DNA of 64,000 bases from Blastocatellia bacterium UBA7656 (GCA_002483445.1 DLHY01000120.1:36295-100294), one strand, 5' to 3'. Positions 37,358 to 47,102 are shown, counted from the first letter of the stretch. A program made the numbers and translations. Notes: generated from the sequence alone by a model not told the origin.

Positions 37358-38791
37358 ATGAGAAGAGCAAAGATAGTCGCCACAATCGGCCCCGCTTCTG
37401 AATCCGAAGGACAATTGCGTCGTCTCATACTCGCGGGAATGGATGTCGCGCGGATAAATATGTCTCACGGACGACGCGAGCATCACGGCGAAGTCATCTC
37501 TCGCATCCGCCGCGTCTCGACAGAGGTCGACCGCCCCATTGCAGTGATGGTCGATCTTTCCGGGCCTAAGATTCGCACGGGCGAGATGCGCGACTATACT
37601 CTGCTCGAAGCAGGCGCGGAAGTTCGCATCACGTCAGAACAGATCGAAGGCGATAGAGAGAGATTCTCGTCAAACTATCCGTTGCTTTCAAAAGAAGTCC
37701 AACCGGGCGACCGGATTTTGATAAGCGACGGCGAAATAGAACTTCAGGTTTTGGGGACGACAGCGATTGAAGTGATAGCGCGCGTCGTTCACGGCGGGCC
37801 GTTAGGCTCGCACAAGGGCATCAACCTTCCCGGCGCGCGGCTCTCGATTCCTTCCATCACCGAAAAGGATATCGAGGATTTGCAGTTCGCCATCGAGCGA
37901 GGAGTCGACATCATCGCTCAATCCTTCGTGCGCAACGCGAAGGACTGTCACGAGGCGCGCGATTTGATAAAACGGTTCGGCGGCGCGGCGCGGCTGATCG
38001 CGAAAATAGAAAAGCCCGAAGCGGTCGATGATTTCGCGAACATACTCGACACGGCGGACGGAGTTATGGTCGCTCGCGGCGACTTGGCGGTAGAGACTTC
38101 GACAGAGCGCGTGCCGGTGATTCAAAAGAAAATCCTGTCCGAAGCTCTTCTTGCGCAAAAGCTGACGATCACCGCGACGCAGATGCTTCAATCGATGATC
38201 GAAAACCCGCGACCCACGAGGGCTGAAGCGAGTGATGTATCGAACGCGATACTCGACGGGTCGGACGCGGTGATGCTTTCAGGTGAAACCGCAATCGGTC
38301 GATTTCCGGTCGAGACCGTCGAGATGATGGATCGGATCATTCGCGCTACGGAAGAGATGGGAGCGCCTGCGCGCGAAGTAATGCGCGAAGCGATGAAGGG
38401 GCGTCATTCGGGATCGTTTGGCCGCGCGATAGCCGAGGCTGCCGTGTATGCGGCTGATGAAATCGGATGCAGTTTGATCGTGGTCATCACTCAGAGCGGG
38501 CAGATAGCGCGTCGTCTGGCTGCGCTCCGCCCCGGCCAGCGCATACTGGCCTTCACTGCTATTGAAAGGACTCATCGCCAGTTGGCCGCTTCCTGGGGCG
38601 TCGAGCCATACATGCTCAGAGATTGCAGCGCAGACGCGGAAGATTTGCTTGCGCGCACAGACTGCGCCCTGATGGAGCAAGGACTTGCCCGTCGCGGCGA
38701 AAACGTAGTGGTGATGGCCGGGAGATTGAAAGACCTGACGATCTCGCTTTCGATGAAACTGCACACGGTCGGGGATTTGAACCTTGCTTGA
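37358..38791 (+). CDS. pyk: Pyruvate kinase
   Basis: The 477-residue product converts phosphoenolpyruvate and ADP to pyruvate and ATP. Landmarks: KIVATIGPASES, ARINMSHG, VDLSGPKIRTGE, the active-site Lys in IAKIEKPEAV, metal-binding Glu and Asp, GVMVARGDLAVE, and ATQMLQSMIENPRPTRAE. Full length without the extra C-terminal PEP-utiliser domain. It directly follows the GH15 gene with 6 bases between. Confidence 0.97.
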   Translation: MRRAKIVATIGPASESEGQLRRLILAGMDVARINMSHGRREHHGEVISRIRRVSTEVDRPIAVMVDLSGPKIRTGEMRDYTLLEAGAEVRITSEQIEGDRERFSSNYPLLSKEVQPGDRILISDGEIELQVLGTTAIEVIARVVHGGPLGSHKGINLPGARLSIPSITEKDIEDLQFAIERGVDIIAQSFVRNAKDCHEARDLIKRFGGAARLIAKIEKPEAVDDFANILDTADGVMVARGDLAVETSTERVPVIQKKILSEALLAQKLTITATQMLQSMIENPRPTRAEASDVSNAILDGSDAVMLSGETAIGRFPVETVEMMDRIIRATEEMGAPAREVMREAMKGRHSGSFGRAIAEAAVYAADEIGCSLIVVITQSGQIARRLAALRPGQRILAFTAIERTHRQLAASWGVEPYMLRDCSADAEDLLARTDCALMEQGLARRGENVVVMAGRLKDLTISLSMKLHTVGDLNLA

Positions 38792-38869
38792 CCCTGCATT
38801 TAAATTCAATGTTGACAGTCGTTTACCCGTGATTCCAGGATAATCTCCGAACGCTTCTGAAAATCGTTG

Positions 38870-38909
38870 TTGACTTACAAAACAAATTTGTTGTACAACA
38901 AATTTGTTG
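38870..38909 (+). promoter_or_regulatory. Promoter with overlapping perfect palindromic operator
   Basis: AACAAATTTGTTGTACAACAAATTTGTT (38881-38908) is a perfect 28-base palindrome, made of two ACAAATTTGT palindromes around TGTACA. It overlaps a promoter-like arrangement with TTGACT (38870-38875) and TACAAC (38894-38899, 18-bp spacing). It is 36 bases before the first ATPase gene, so a dimeric repressor binding here could control the ATPase pair. Confidence 0.6.
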
Positions 38910-38944
38910 CAAGATGATTTTGCGATACAACAAGAGGTAAAAAG

Positions 38945-40156
38945 ATGATTGAGAACAGAGTTGGGCCTCCGGTGAGAGGGGAAGATTTTTATGGGCGGGA
39001 GGCTTTCGTGGAGCTTGTTTCTGAAAAGCTCAAGGTTGGACACGTTCTTCTAGCAGCCCCGCGGCGTTTTGGGAAAACAAGTGTGATGTACCGTCTCATC
39101 GACGCGCCGCGATGGAATTACAGAGTTGTTCACGCTGATCTTCAATATCTGTCAGAGCCTGCGGAACTGATAACCCATCTCATCGAAAAACTCGCAGCAG
39201 ACGACAGGCTCTCGAAGATAGTCAAAGGGCTGAGTTATGTTCCGAAAAAACTGTGGTCTTTCTTCAAAGGGAATTTCGAAGAGCTTGAGTTGTTGCAGAT
39301 CAGATTGAAGCTCAGAGATCGGATACGACCTCAGTGGCAGCAGAGCGGAGAAGAGCTTTTCAAGAGAGTGGCCGCAGCAGAAGAAACGATCATTTTCTTT
39401 CTCGACGAGTTTCCAATGATGATCGATGCTATGGCTGGTGAGGAGGCGAGTCGCAAGGAAGCGAAAACTTTGCTTCGATGGCTGCGCGCGCTCAGGGTTT
39501 CGCCTGAAATAAAAAACGTTCGATTTCTCATAGCAGGCTCGATAGGCATAGGTCATGTGCTGACTGAGCTTGGCGAGTCATCTTCGATCAATGATTTCGA
39601 GCAACTGCGCCTCGATCCCTTCCCGCCGAAAATCGCCGCCGGTTTGATCGATCTTCTCGCAGAGGCGAAGAATCTCTCTTTATCGAAACCGACCCGAAAA
39701 AGAATGCTCAATCTCATAGGCACGCCCGTGCCGTACTTCATCCAGATAATTTTCTCGGAAGTGGCAAAGGCGTATGCGCGGGATGGCGAACAGGTAACGC
39801 CTAAGAAAGTGGACCGCATTTACCGCGACCATGTGTTGGGCGTCGATTGCAAAACCTACTTCGATCATTACTACGGGCGGCTGCGCGATTACTATCGGCC
39901 TCACGAAGAAAAAGCAGCCAAACGTATGCTGCGCGAGTTTGCCGTATCCGGCTCTCTCAGGCGAGATGCGTGCTTTCAGTTCTACAAAGAAATCGTCGGA
40001 AGCGCGGCGGACACGGATGAATTTGTCAGGCTTATGACCGACCTCGAAAACGATTTTTATATCCGCTTCGATCACGACGCGCGAAGCTACGAGTTTTCGT
40101 GCAAGCTGCTGCGCGACTGGTGGCTCAGGCATTACGGAATGGAGACAGGTGACTGA
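38945..40156 (+). CDS. P-loop ATPase of the archaeal-ATPase/STAND type
   Basis: The 403-residue product has Walker A APRRFGKTS at about 37-45 (the Arg-rich form common in this clade), Walker B IIFFLDEFPMM at about 148-158, a sensor region NVRFLIAGSIG, and a C-terminal winged-helix-like region. Family resemblance is to PF01637-type ATPases. Ribosome site AAGAGGT. It begins a two-gene unit with a second ATPase 11 bases downstream, under the palindromic operator. The N-terminal phrase YGREAFV is the usual lead-in of this class. Function is unknown; signalling or conflict roles are common in the superfamily. Confidence 0.85.
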   Translation: MIENRVGPPVRGEDFYGREAFVELVSEKLKVGHVLLAAPRRFGKTSVMYRLIDAPRWNYRVVHADLQYLSEPAELITHLIEKLAADDRLSKIVKGLSYVPKKLWSFFKGNFEELELLQIRLKLRDRIRPQWQQSGEELFKRVAAAEETIIFFLDEFPMMIDAMAGEEASRKEAKTLLRWLRALRVSPEIKNVRFLIAGSIGIGHVLTELGESSSINDFEQLRLDPFPPKIAAGLIDLLAEAKNLSLSKPTRKRMLNLIGTPVPYFIQIIFSEVAKAYARDGEQVTPKKVDRIYRDHVLGVDCKTYFDHYYGRLRDYYRPHEEKAAKRMLREFAVSGSLRRDACFQFYKEIVGSAADTDEFVRLMTDLENDFYIRFDHDARSYEFSCKLLRDWWLRHYGMETGD

Positions 40157-40167
40157 GGGGATCATCT

Positions 40168-42681
40168 ATGGAGCTTTTCTACAATCCGCACGCGATGCCG
40201 GAAGACGAAATCAAGAAGACCTTCGTCGCCCGCCAGCATCTTCTCGATGAACTGGTTTCGCTCATCGAGCATCAGCCTGATGGCGCGGGCGTTCAACACG
40301 TCATCATCATCGCGCCTCGCGGCATGGGCAAGACCACGATGTTGCTGATGGTTCAGTTCGCCGTTCGTGATCGTTGCCTTTCGTCAAAATGGCAGACAGT
40401 GCAATTCCCCGAAGAGTCTTACTCCATCAACGATCTGGCCGATTTCTGGACAGAGGTGATCGATCATCTCGCCTTCGATACAAATGATGCTGCGCTCAGA
40501 GGCAAAGTGGCAGAGCTTAGAGTGGAGTACGGCGACAGCGATGATTTGCAGGAAGCGGCGCTTGCCGTAATCAAAGACTGGAGCAGGAAGCGCGGAAAGC
40601 GGATGCTGTTGCTCATAGATAATCTCGATATGATCTTCGAGCAGATTAACGACACGCGCGATAATGCGCGATTGCGCGAAGTGCTGATGAATGACGGGAC
40701 GATGATGATACTCGGGGGAGCGACGACTTTCTTCCGCGAAGTGCGCGATTACGATCAGCCGCTCTACAACTTCTTCAAGATATACAACCTCGATGGGCTG
40801 AGGTTCGAGCAGATGACCCAACTGCTCAGGCAGCGCGCAGAACTCGACTTAAGAGAGAATTTCGAAGAAACGCTCAAGGCTAATACCGCTCGACTTCGCG
40901 TGCTGGAACATTTCACTGGCGGCAATCCCCGGTTCTTGCTGATGCTTTACAGAGTGGCGACGCAATCGGATATTTCACAGGCGCGTCGCGGGCTTGAGAA
41001 GTTGTTGGATGAAGTGACTCCTTATTTCAAAGCGAAGACCGAAAGCCTCCCCGCGCAGCAGCGAAAGATACTCGATTTCATAGCTCGCGAGAGCAGCCGG
41101 ACCCAGGAGGGTGTTACTCCAGGCGCAGTGGCTCAGGCGACGAGGATGACGACTAATCAGGCCAGCGCGCAGTTGAAGCGACTCACGGAGCTTGGCTACG
41201 TGCAGGCGGCGAACCTGCGCAGTCGAAGTTCTTACTACACACTGTCCGAGCCGCTTTATGCGATCTGGTACAAGATGCGAATGGGACGCGACGCGCGCCA
41301 GAGAATGGAGTGGCTCGTGGATTTTCTGAAGCAGTGGTATGAAGCCGAAGAGATGAAGACGGAATCTGGCCGTCTTGATGGACTATTCCGCGAGCATCTG
41401 AGCGCAGGGCGATTGGTCGAGGCTGGTAAAACTCTTGAGTTCAGGCATTGCCTCGCCCTTGCGATGGGCGAAGAAATACTTACTCCTAATTTGCTAGCAA
41501 GCCTTCCATTAGAAACACGGAATTATCTACGACAAGCCGGATGGATAAGCGAGGATATGGTAATTCAAGCAAAGGCTTCAGCTTTGCTGAGTGTTGAGGC
41601 GCAGCGTAAGGCAGAACTCACTGCCATCATTGAGCAGATTATATCTGCGGTTGAGGAGGGGCGATTTGATGAAATTCTTCAACAAGTCGACGGCAGTTTA
41701 GAAATCGCCCCACATCTCCAGTTTGGATGGTTTCTTCGGGGCTATGCGCTTTACGAATTGAATAGGTATGAAGAAGCGATAGCAAGCATTGACCGAGGGT
41801 TGGGGATCGAGCTTAATGACCCTGAGGCTTGGCACCTTCGCGGCGTTGCGCTCAGCGAATTGGGCAAGTATGAAGAAGCGATTGAAAGTTTTGACCGAGC
41901 ATTGGAGATCAAGCCTGACGATCATGAAGTCTGGGTCAATCGCGGCAATGTACTCGACGAATTGGGCAGACACCAAGAAGCGGTTGAAAGTTATGGTCGG
42001 GCTTTGGAGATCGAACCTGACGATCATCAAGCCTGGAACAATCGCGGCATTGCTCTAGGCAAATTGGGCAGGTATGAAGAAGCAATTGAAAACTTTAACC
42101 GGATACTGCAAATAAAACCAGGCTCTCACCTAGCTTGGTACAATCATGGCACTGCACTCTTCAAGCTGAACAGGTATGAAGAGGCAATTGCAAGTTATGA
42201 TCGTGCGTTGAAGATCAACCCAACTCATCACGAAGCTTTGCACTATCGCTCAGTTGCCTATCTCATAAAATTCCTTCTTTCTATTAGCGAAGACGACGAA
42301 AATACAGCTAGACAAGATTGGAATGAAGGGAGGAAATCTTCAGAGTATCTTGAGAAAAAAGACCAGCACAATATGGCCGCCGTCGTCTTGCAGACAACAG
42401 CAGAAGCAGGCCATTTAAAGCTTGCCCGACAACTTATCAGCGAATCCGATCTGGAAGAGCCGCTCTTTCCTCTCGCACGCGCTATCGATTATCTGCTCAT
42501 AGGTGATGAGGCGCTGATTGAAAAACTCTCGCCTGAAGTCCGCGGCATTGTCGAAGAAATAGTCGACAAGCTCGGCAAATCATCTGGAAAGACTCCGCGG
42601 GCGCAGGCGACTGCTCGAAAGAAAAAAACGACGAAGAAAAAATCCGGCCCTCGAAGCCGCGTCAGAAAACAACTCGCCTGA
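40168..42681 (+). CDS. STAND-type ATPase with winged helix and TPR repeats
   Basis: The 837-residue product has Walker A APRGMGKTT (about 48-56) and Walker B RMLLLIDNLDMIFE (about 145-155). A winged-helix follows at about 305-365 (VAQATRMTTNQASAQLKRLTELGYV). At least five TPR repeats of 34 residues span about 505-700 (AWHLRGVALSELGKYEEAIE and relatives), and the tail is Lys/Arg-rich (ARKKKTTKKK). NTPase plus wHTH plus TPR is the layout of STAND signalling proteins, where the repeats sense a ligand. It is paired with the smaller ATPase upstream. The TPR units differ little, which suggests recent expansion. Confidence 0.88.
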   Translation: MELFYNPHAMPEDEIKKTFVARQHLLDELVSLIEHQPDGAGVQHVIIIAPRGMGKTTMLLMVQFAVRDRCLSSKWQTVQFPEESYSINDLADFWTEVIDHLAFDTNDAALRGKVAELRVEYGDSDDLQEAALAVIKDWSRKRGKRMLLLIDNLDMIFEQINDTRDNARLREVLMNDGTMMILGGATTFFREVRDYDQPLYNFFKIYNLDGLRFEQMTQLLRQRAELDLRENFEETLKANTARLRVLEHFTGGNPRFLLMLYRVATQSDISQARRGLEKLLDEVTPYFKAKTESLPAQQRKILDFIARESSRTQEGVTPGAVAQATRMTTNQASAQLKRLTELGYVQAANLRSRSSYYTLSEPLYAIWYKMRMGRDARQRMEWLVDFLKQWYEAEEMKTESGRLDGLFREHLSAGRLVEAGKTLEFRHCLALAMGEEILTPNLLASLPLETRNYLRQAGWISEDMVIQAKASALLSVEAQRKAELTAIIEQIISAVEEGRFDEILQQVDGSLEIAPHLQFGWFLRGYALYELNRYEEAIASIDRGLGIELNDPEAWHLRGVALSELGKYEEAIESFDRALEIKPDDHEVWVNRGNVLDELGRHQEAVESYGRALEIEPDDHQAWNNRGIALGKLGRYEEAIENFNRILQIKPGSHLAWYNHGTALFKLNRYEEAIASYDRALKINPTHHEALHYRSVAYLIKFLLSISEDDENTARQDWNEGRKSSEYLEKKDQHNMAAVVLQTTAEAGHLKLARQLISESDLEEPLFPLARAIDYLLIGDEALIEKLSPEVRGIVEEIVDKLGKSSGKTPRAQATARKKKTTKKKSGPRSRVRKQLA

Positions 42682-42702
42682 ATGAAACTTGCCTGAGCCG
42701 AT

Positions 42703-43800
42703 ATGAAGCGTATTTTTACAATCAGCCAATTCAATTCTCGCGCAGTTCTGAAAATGTCCGCGATCACGCTGGCTCTCCTGCTCGCGCTCTTTTCTTTTCC
42801 TGCCGCCTGGGTCGAACGCTTCTACACCAACGGGTTTTACTCGCGACTGCAATCGCTCATCACTCCCGTCACCAATCTGGTGACTTTTGCATTCGGCGAT
42901 CTTCTCGTCATCGCGCTCGTCATCTCGACCCCTGTGTGGTGGATCGTCCGCATAAAAAGAGCTAAGGGAAAAAGATTGCGCGAAACAGGCCGCCTCGCTT
43001 TCAACACTGTGACGCTCTCCGCGATCATCTTTCTCGCCTTTCTTTTTCTGTGGGGCTTCAATTATCAAAGACAGCCGCTCGCCGCCCGTCTCGATTACGA
43101 TAACGGGCGGCTCAATGATGATGCGCTCAAACAATTCAAACGCCTCGCGGTCGAACGAGTCGATGCGGAATACATTCAAGCGCGCGGCAGTAATTGGCCT
43201 CATGAAAACACATGGCGCAACGAATTGCATCAGTCTTTCGGCGAGACGCTTGCTCTGCTCGGAAGCACGCGCAACATCGCCGCGGCAAAACCCAAATTTT
43301 CGATATTCGATTTTTATCTCGGCTCCGCAGGGATAGCCGGATTGGTCAATCCGTTCGGTCTCGAAGTCGTTCTCGATTCCGAAACACTTTTTTTCGAAGA
43401 GCCGTTCACGCTGGCGCACGAATGGGCGCATCTGGCGGGCTATGCCAATGAATCGGAAGCGAGTTTCGTCGGCGCTCTCGCCTGCATTCGCTCCGAGAGT
43501 GCGGCTCTTCGCTACTCCGGGTGGCTCGCTCTATATCAGCACGCGCCGTGGCCTGCGGTGGACGAAACCGATAAGCCGCCTCGCCCTTCAGAGGCAGTCG
43601 TCGCGGATATTCGCGCCATATCGGAGAGAGTCAGTCGAAGGCTGAACTCAACGATCAGCCGCGCGCAGTGGGAAATGTACGACAGATTCTTGAAAGCCAA
43701 CCGCGTCCGGGAAGGCACACGCAGTTACAGCTTGCTGGTCGATCTGCTGGTCGGCACTCGGTTCAATAATGGATGGATTCCCGCTCGCCGCGAAGAGTAG
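42703..43800 (+). CDS. DUF3810 membrane protein, putative zinc metallopeptidase
   Basis: The 365-residue product has three TM helices in the first 130 residues (ITLALLLALFSFPAAWVE, LVTFAFGDLLVIALVISTPVWW, LSAIIFLAFLFLWGFNYQR). The soluble domain contains NPFGLEVVLD and HEWAHLAG (HExxH at about 239-243) with a downstream ANESEASF Glu, as in DUF3810 proteins. Zinc peptidase activity is inferred from the motif. It is 21 bases after the STAND ATPase gene, so it may belong to the same unit. Confidence 0.85.
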   Translation: MKRIFTISQFNSRAVLKMSAITLALLLALFSFPAAWVERFYTNGFYSRLQSLITPVTNLVTFAFGDLLVIALVISTPVWWIVRIKRAKGKRLRETGRLAFNTVTLSAIIFLAFLFLWGFNYQRQPLAARLDYDNGRLNDDALKQFKRLAVERVDAEYIQARGSNWPHENTWRNELHQSFGETLALLGSTRNIAAAKPKFSIFDFYLGSAGIAGLVNPFGLEVVLDSETLFFEEPFTLAHEWAHLAGYANESEASFVGALACIRSESAALRYSGWLALYQHAPWPAVDETDKPPRPSEAVVADIRAISERVSRRLNSTISRAQWEMYDRFLKANRVREGTRSYSLLVDLLVGTRFNNGWIPARREE

Positions 43801-43801
43801 G

Positions 43802-44005
43802 GCAATCTGACAGAGCCATTTATATCGGATTGCTTATGCATGTACGGGATAAGAAAGCAGTGTTTTTGGAGTGCAGTGACGAAGGGTATGACTCTATCTC
43901 GTCACCGCTTTTGACCCCAAGACAAAAGCTGTGACAAGTCGCAGCACTCCAAATTTGGCCCGTACACTGAATCGAAATCTGATCTAAATGGCTCTGGCAA
44001 TCTGA
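43802..44005. mobile_element. 186-bp MITE with 38-bp terminal inverted repeats and 9-bp target duplication
   Basis: The element 43811-43996 begins CAGAGCCATTTA and ends TAAATGGCTCTG. The terminal repeats match at about 29 of 38 positions and both end in TGTACGGG. It is flanked by an exact direct repeat GCAATCTGA (43802-43810 and 43997-44005). Inside is a second inverted pair (TTTGGAGTGC.. and GCACTCCAAA). No coding capacity. It lies exactly between the stop codons of two convergent genes. Confidence 0.88.
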
Positions 44006-44014
44006 AGTCTTGCC

Positions 44015-44239
44015 CTACATTTCAAGATACCACTCATCGCCCGACTGAAAAATTTTCAACCTGATCCCTTCTTCGGTCAAAACCGTGAAGCGGCGGATTT
44101 GCTCTTTCGATGAGATCGCTTCTTCAATCGAAGATTTCATTATCCTTGTGATGAAATGCTCGCGGCCATCGATGACCACACGGCGTGGACGTTCGTCGGC
44201 GCGGCTGCCTGCGTAACACTCAACCTGAATCCTCTTCAT
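44015..44239 (-). CDS. Small conserved protein of unknown function
   Basis: The 74-residue product reads as a compact beta-rich protein (MKRIQVECYAGSRADERPRR, then FTVLTEEGIRLKIFQSGDEWYLE). The phrase 'VEC-SG-ADERP' followed by a short DEW ending recalls a family of small hypothetical proteins in Acidobacteria and Chloroflexi, from memory only. It is divergent from the GT-C gene, with the two start codons 39 bases apart, and its 3' end abuts the MITE. No role known. Confidence 0.7.
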   Translation of the reverse strand: MKRIQVECYAGSRADERPRRVVIDGREHFITRIMKSSIEEAISSKEQIRRFTVLTEEGIRLKIFQSGDEWYLEM

Positions 44240-44278
44240 AAGATTTGCCTGCCTGTGTTAGTATCCGCTCCCGACATA

Positions 44279-46093
44279 ATGGCATACTTGCGGAATATAT
44301 TTCATTCACTACTCGCCGAAGACAATCAGGCCGCCAAAACTTTGAGCTTTTTCGCCGCGCTGCTCGCTCTCACTTTCATACTGCGCCTTCCTTACGCAGG
44401 CCACCTCTTCCACGATGACGGACTGTGGTTCACCGCCGCCGAAGAGATGCTTCGCGGCAAGGCGCTCTATAGCGAAATTTATTTCGACAAGCCGCCCGTC
44501 ACCGCGCTTGTTTACTACGCTCTTTTCTGGCTCTTCGGCGCAAAGATCATAGTCATTCGCATCTTCATGATTTTCTATTCCGTCGCCATTTCGTATGCGC
44601 TTTACCTGTTCGCCAAACATCTTTACGACAGACGCGCGGGACTGCTTGCGGCGGGGATGTTCACTTTCTTCAGCACCACTTCCGTAAACACTCACACGCA
44701 GGGACTCAACACAGACTTCCTCATGCTGTTGCCCTACACAGCCGGGGCTTATTTTTTCGTTCACGCCTGCCTTGACCGAAGCAGCGCCTTCGCATTTCTG
44801 GGCGGCGCGATGGCAGGCCTGGCAGTTCAGACAAATCCGAAAGCCATCTTCGGTCTGATCTTTTTCGCAGCATTGCTCGTCGCCGCGCGCTTCGCGAAGA
44901 AAAGCGAAGTGAGGGAGAATGGGAGAATGGGAGAATGGGAGAGTGGGAGCAATGAGTCTTCCTCCCCCACTCCCCCACTCATTCTGCTCCCACTCCGCAC
45001 TCCGCATTCCGCACTCCTCTTCACCCTCTCCATCGCAGGACTGATCGCGGGTACGCTTCCGTTTCTGATCTATCTCGCATCGAACGGCTCGCTTTCCTTC
45101 TACTGGCTTTATGTGTGGAGATGGGGAATCGGGTACGCGGGCTATCGTTCTGTGTGGGACATATTCACTCACGGCGCATGGCTCACATTGAAATACCTCA
45201 TCCGCACGAACACGCTCTTCTTCGCGCTCATGTTCGTCGTCGTCGTGTGGGTTCGACGTGTGAAAAAAAACGGAGTCGCCGAGATCGCTGATAATGGAGA
45301 AATGAAATCGGACGGAGCGGCGCTTTTATGGTTCGCTGCCTCTTACGGAGGGCTTGCCGTCGGAGGGAGATTTTATTCCAACTACTTCTTTCAGATTCTT
45401 CCCGCGCTGTGCCTGATCGGATCGCGCGGTATTTTGGCAATCGCCACGGCGCTGCGGTTTCAACGGGCAACCGTTCGCCGCGCTGCAATCGCCACGCTCG
45501 CCGTCGGTCTGATCATCACTGGAATAATTTTTCATACGAGGACAGTCACGCTCGCCTTCGACTGGATGCGAGGCGCGAAGGGCGAGATGAACGCCGACTG
45601 GTATCACGAAACTCTCAATCGAGAAGAGAGAATGGTGGTCGCAGTGGTGCGCGAATGGCCCGGCGGTTTCGAGTCGGCGGAAGAATCGGGAAGGGAAGCG
45701 ATGCGCACAAACAGTCCGCGACAAGGCAATCCCCGTGAGCCATCTGATTATCTCTTCGTGTGGGGCGCGCGAGCCGAGATTTATTACTGGTCGGGATTGA
45801 TTCCGGCATCGCGATTTTTGACTGCGCAACCGCTCACCGGAGTTCCATCTGATGTTCATCACGACAGCCGGAGTCGCCCCGTGTTCGATGCGGAAGTGAC
45901 TCGCGCCGCGCGACTGGAGCTTGTCGGCGAGCTTCAGCGCGCGCAGCCGAAATACATAGTCGACGAGATAGGCTTTTTCAATCGCGCGACTTCGATTCAC
46001 TCTTACGTGGAAACGCGGGAGTTCATGAAGGATTATGAAAGGCTGGGAGCGACAGGGCGATTTTTGATCTATCGCAGGAAAGAGCGGCCATAA
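44279..46093 (+). CDS. GT-C membrane glycosyltransferase (PMT/GT39-like), copy 1
   Basis: I start at the ATG at 44279, since earlier codons overlap the divergent gene; product 604 residues. The first periplasmic loop holds the acidic motif HDDGLWFTAAEE and DKPP, as in ArnT/PMT-type enzymes that use polyprenyl-phosphate sugars. About ten TM helices follow, and a soluble C-terminal part (DYLFVWGARAEIYYWSGLIPASRF). A clear paralog lies at 47107-49017. Near residues 212-247 the loop between two helices is encoded by an octamer/heptamer repeat array (44913-45019), read in frame (ENGRMGEWESG). Confidence 0.85.
   Translation: MAYLRNIFHSLLAEDNQAAKTLSFFAALLALTFILRLPYAGHLFHDDGLWFTAAEEMLRGKALYSEIYFDKPPVTALVYYALFWLFGAKIIVIRIFMIFYSVAISYALYLFAKHLYDRRAGLLAAGMFTFFSTTSVNTHTQGLNTDFLMLLPYTAGAYFFVHACLDRSSAFAFLGGAMAGLAVQTNPKAIFGLIFFAALLVAARFAKKSEVRENGRMGEWESGSNESSSPTPPLILLPLRTPHSALLFTLSIAGLIAGTLPFLIYLASNGSLSFYWLYVWRWGIGYAGYRSVWDIFTHGAWLTLKYLIRTNTLFFALMFVVVVWVRRVKKNGVAEIADNGEMKSDGAALLWFAASYGGLAVGGRFYSNYFFQILPALCLIGSRGILAIATALRFQRATVRRAAIATLAVGLIITGIIFHTRTVTLAFDWMRGAKGEMNADWYHETLNREERMVVAVVREWPGGFESAEESGREAMRTNSPRQGNPREPSDYLFVWGARAEIYYWSGLIPASRFLTAQPLTGVPSDVHHDSRSRPVFDAEVTRAARLELVGELQRAQPKYIVDEIGFFNRATSIHSYVETREFMKDYERLGATGRFLIYRRKERP
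44913..45019 (+). repeat. In-frame 8-bp and 7-bp repeat arrays inside GT-C copy 1
   Basis: Four GGGAGAAT-type octamers (44913-44944) are followed by CTCCC/CACTC-rich arms that can pair with them. Then come ACTCCGC, ACTCCGC, ATTCCGC, ACTCCTC heptamers (44992-45019). Three octamers equal eight codons (ENGRMGEW). The heptamers are the same family as those at 61035-61069. Confidence 0.88.
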
Positions 46094-46094
46094 A

Positions 46095-46202
<108 letters not shown>

Positions 46203-46232
46203 ATTTCGATGTGCTAGTATCAGGCTTCGCCG

Positions 46233-47102
46233 ATGATCAACAGAAATGAAAAACTGAAACAGAAACTCCTGCGCGGCGCGGGTCGCGCGATAGCTGACTT
46301 TCGAATGATAGAAGATAATGATCGCGTGATGGTCTGTTTGAGCGGCGGCAAAGACAGCTACACGCTGCTTGCGCTTCTCCTCGATCTTCAACGCCGCGCG
46401 CCTGTCCGCTTCTCGCTGCTGGCGGTCAATCTCGATCAGAAACAACCCGGATTTCCCGCCGAGGTATTGCCCGGTTATCTCTCGTCGCTCGATGTGCCGT
46501 TCCGAATAATCGAGCAGGATACTTACTCGATAGTTAAAACCATCGTGCCGGAAGGGAAGACGACCTGCGCGCTTTGTTCGAGGTTGCGTCGAGGCATACT
46601 CTACAACGCGGCGGTCGAGGAAGGCTGCACGAAGATCGCCTTAGGCCATCACGCCGACGACATACTCGAAACCTTCCTGCTCAATCTATTCTTTTCAGGC
46701 TCGCTCAAGGCGATGCCGCCTGCGCTCAGAAGCGACGACGGGCGCAATATGGTCATACGGCCTCTGGCTTACTCGTGGGAGCGCGACATCGCGGCTTTCG
46801 CCGAGACTGAGAATTATCCAATCATCCCGTGCGATCTTTGCGGCTCACAGGAAAATCTCAAACGCAAGCGCGTCAAGCGTCTCATCAGTGAACTCGAAAG
46901 CGAGATTCCCGAAATACGAAACTCGATGCTCCGCGCTTTAGCCAACGTCAGCCCGTCTCAGTTGATGGATCGAGGATTGTTCGATTTTCATTCCCTCTCG
47001 TCTGCAAGAACGAGTCTTGCGGATGAGCTTGACGCGGCCCTCGGCGCGCACAATCAATTGGAACCCGCGCTCGTTCCCGTCACTCTCCGTAACGCAAGCT
47101 GA
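46233..47102 (+). CDS. ttcA: tRNA 2-thiocytidine(32) synthetase TtcA
   Basis: TtcA inserts sulphur into C32 of tRNAs with ATP and an iron-sulphur cluster. The 289-residue product has the PP-loop SGGKDSYTLLALLLDL at about 37-52, the CxxC pair CALC (about 112-115) and a third cluster Cys in CDLCGSQENLKR (about 201-207), and GHHADDILETFLLNL, all diagnostic. Ordinary length. It stands between two GT-C paralogs with which it has no obvious functional link. Confidence 0.95.
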   Translation: MINRNEKLKQKLLRGAGRAIADFRMIEDNDRVMVCLSGGKDSYTLLALLLDLQRRAPVRFSLLAVNLDQKQPGFPAEVLPGYLSSLDVPFRIIEQDTYSIVKTIVPEGKTTCALCSRLRRGILYNAAVEEGCTKIALGHHADDILETFLLNLFFSGSLKAMPPALRSDDGRNMVIRPLAYSWERDIAAFAETENYPIIPCDLCGSQENLKRKRVKRLISELESEIPEIRNSMLRALANVSPSQLMDRGLFDFHSLSSARTSLADELDAALGAHNQLEPALVPVTLRNAS

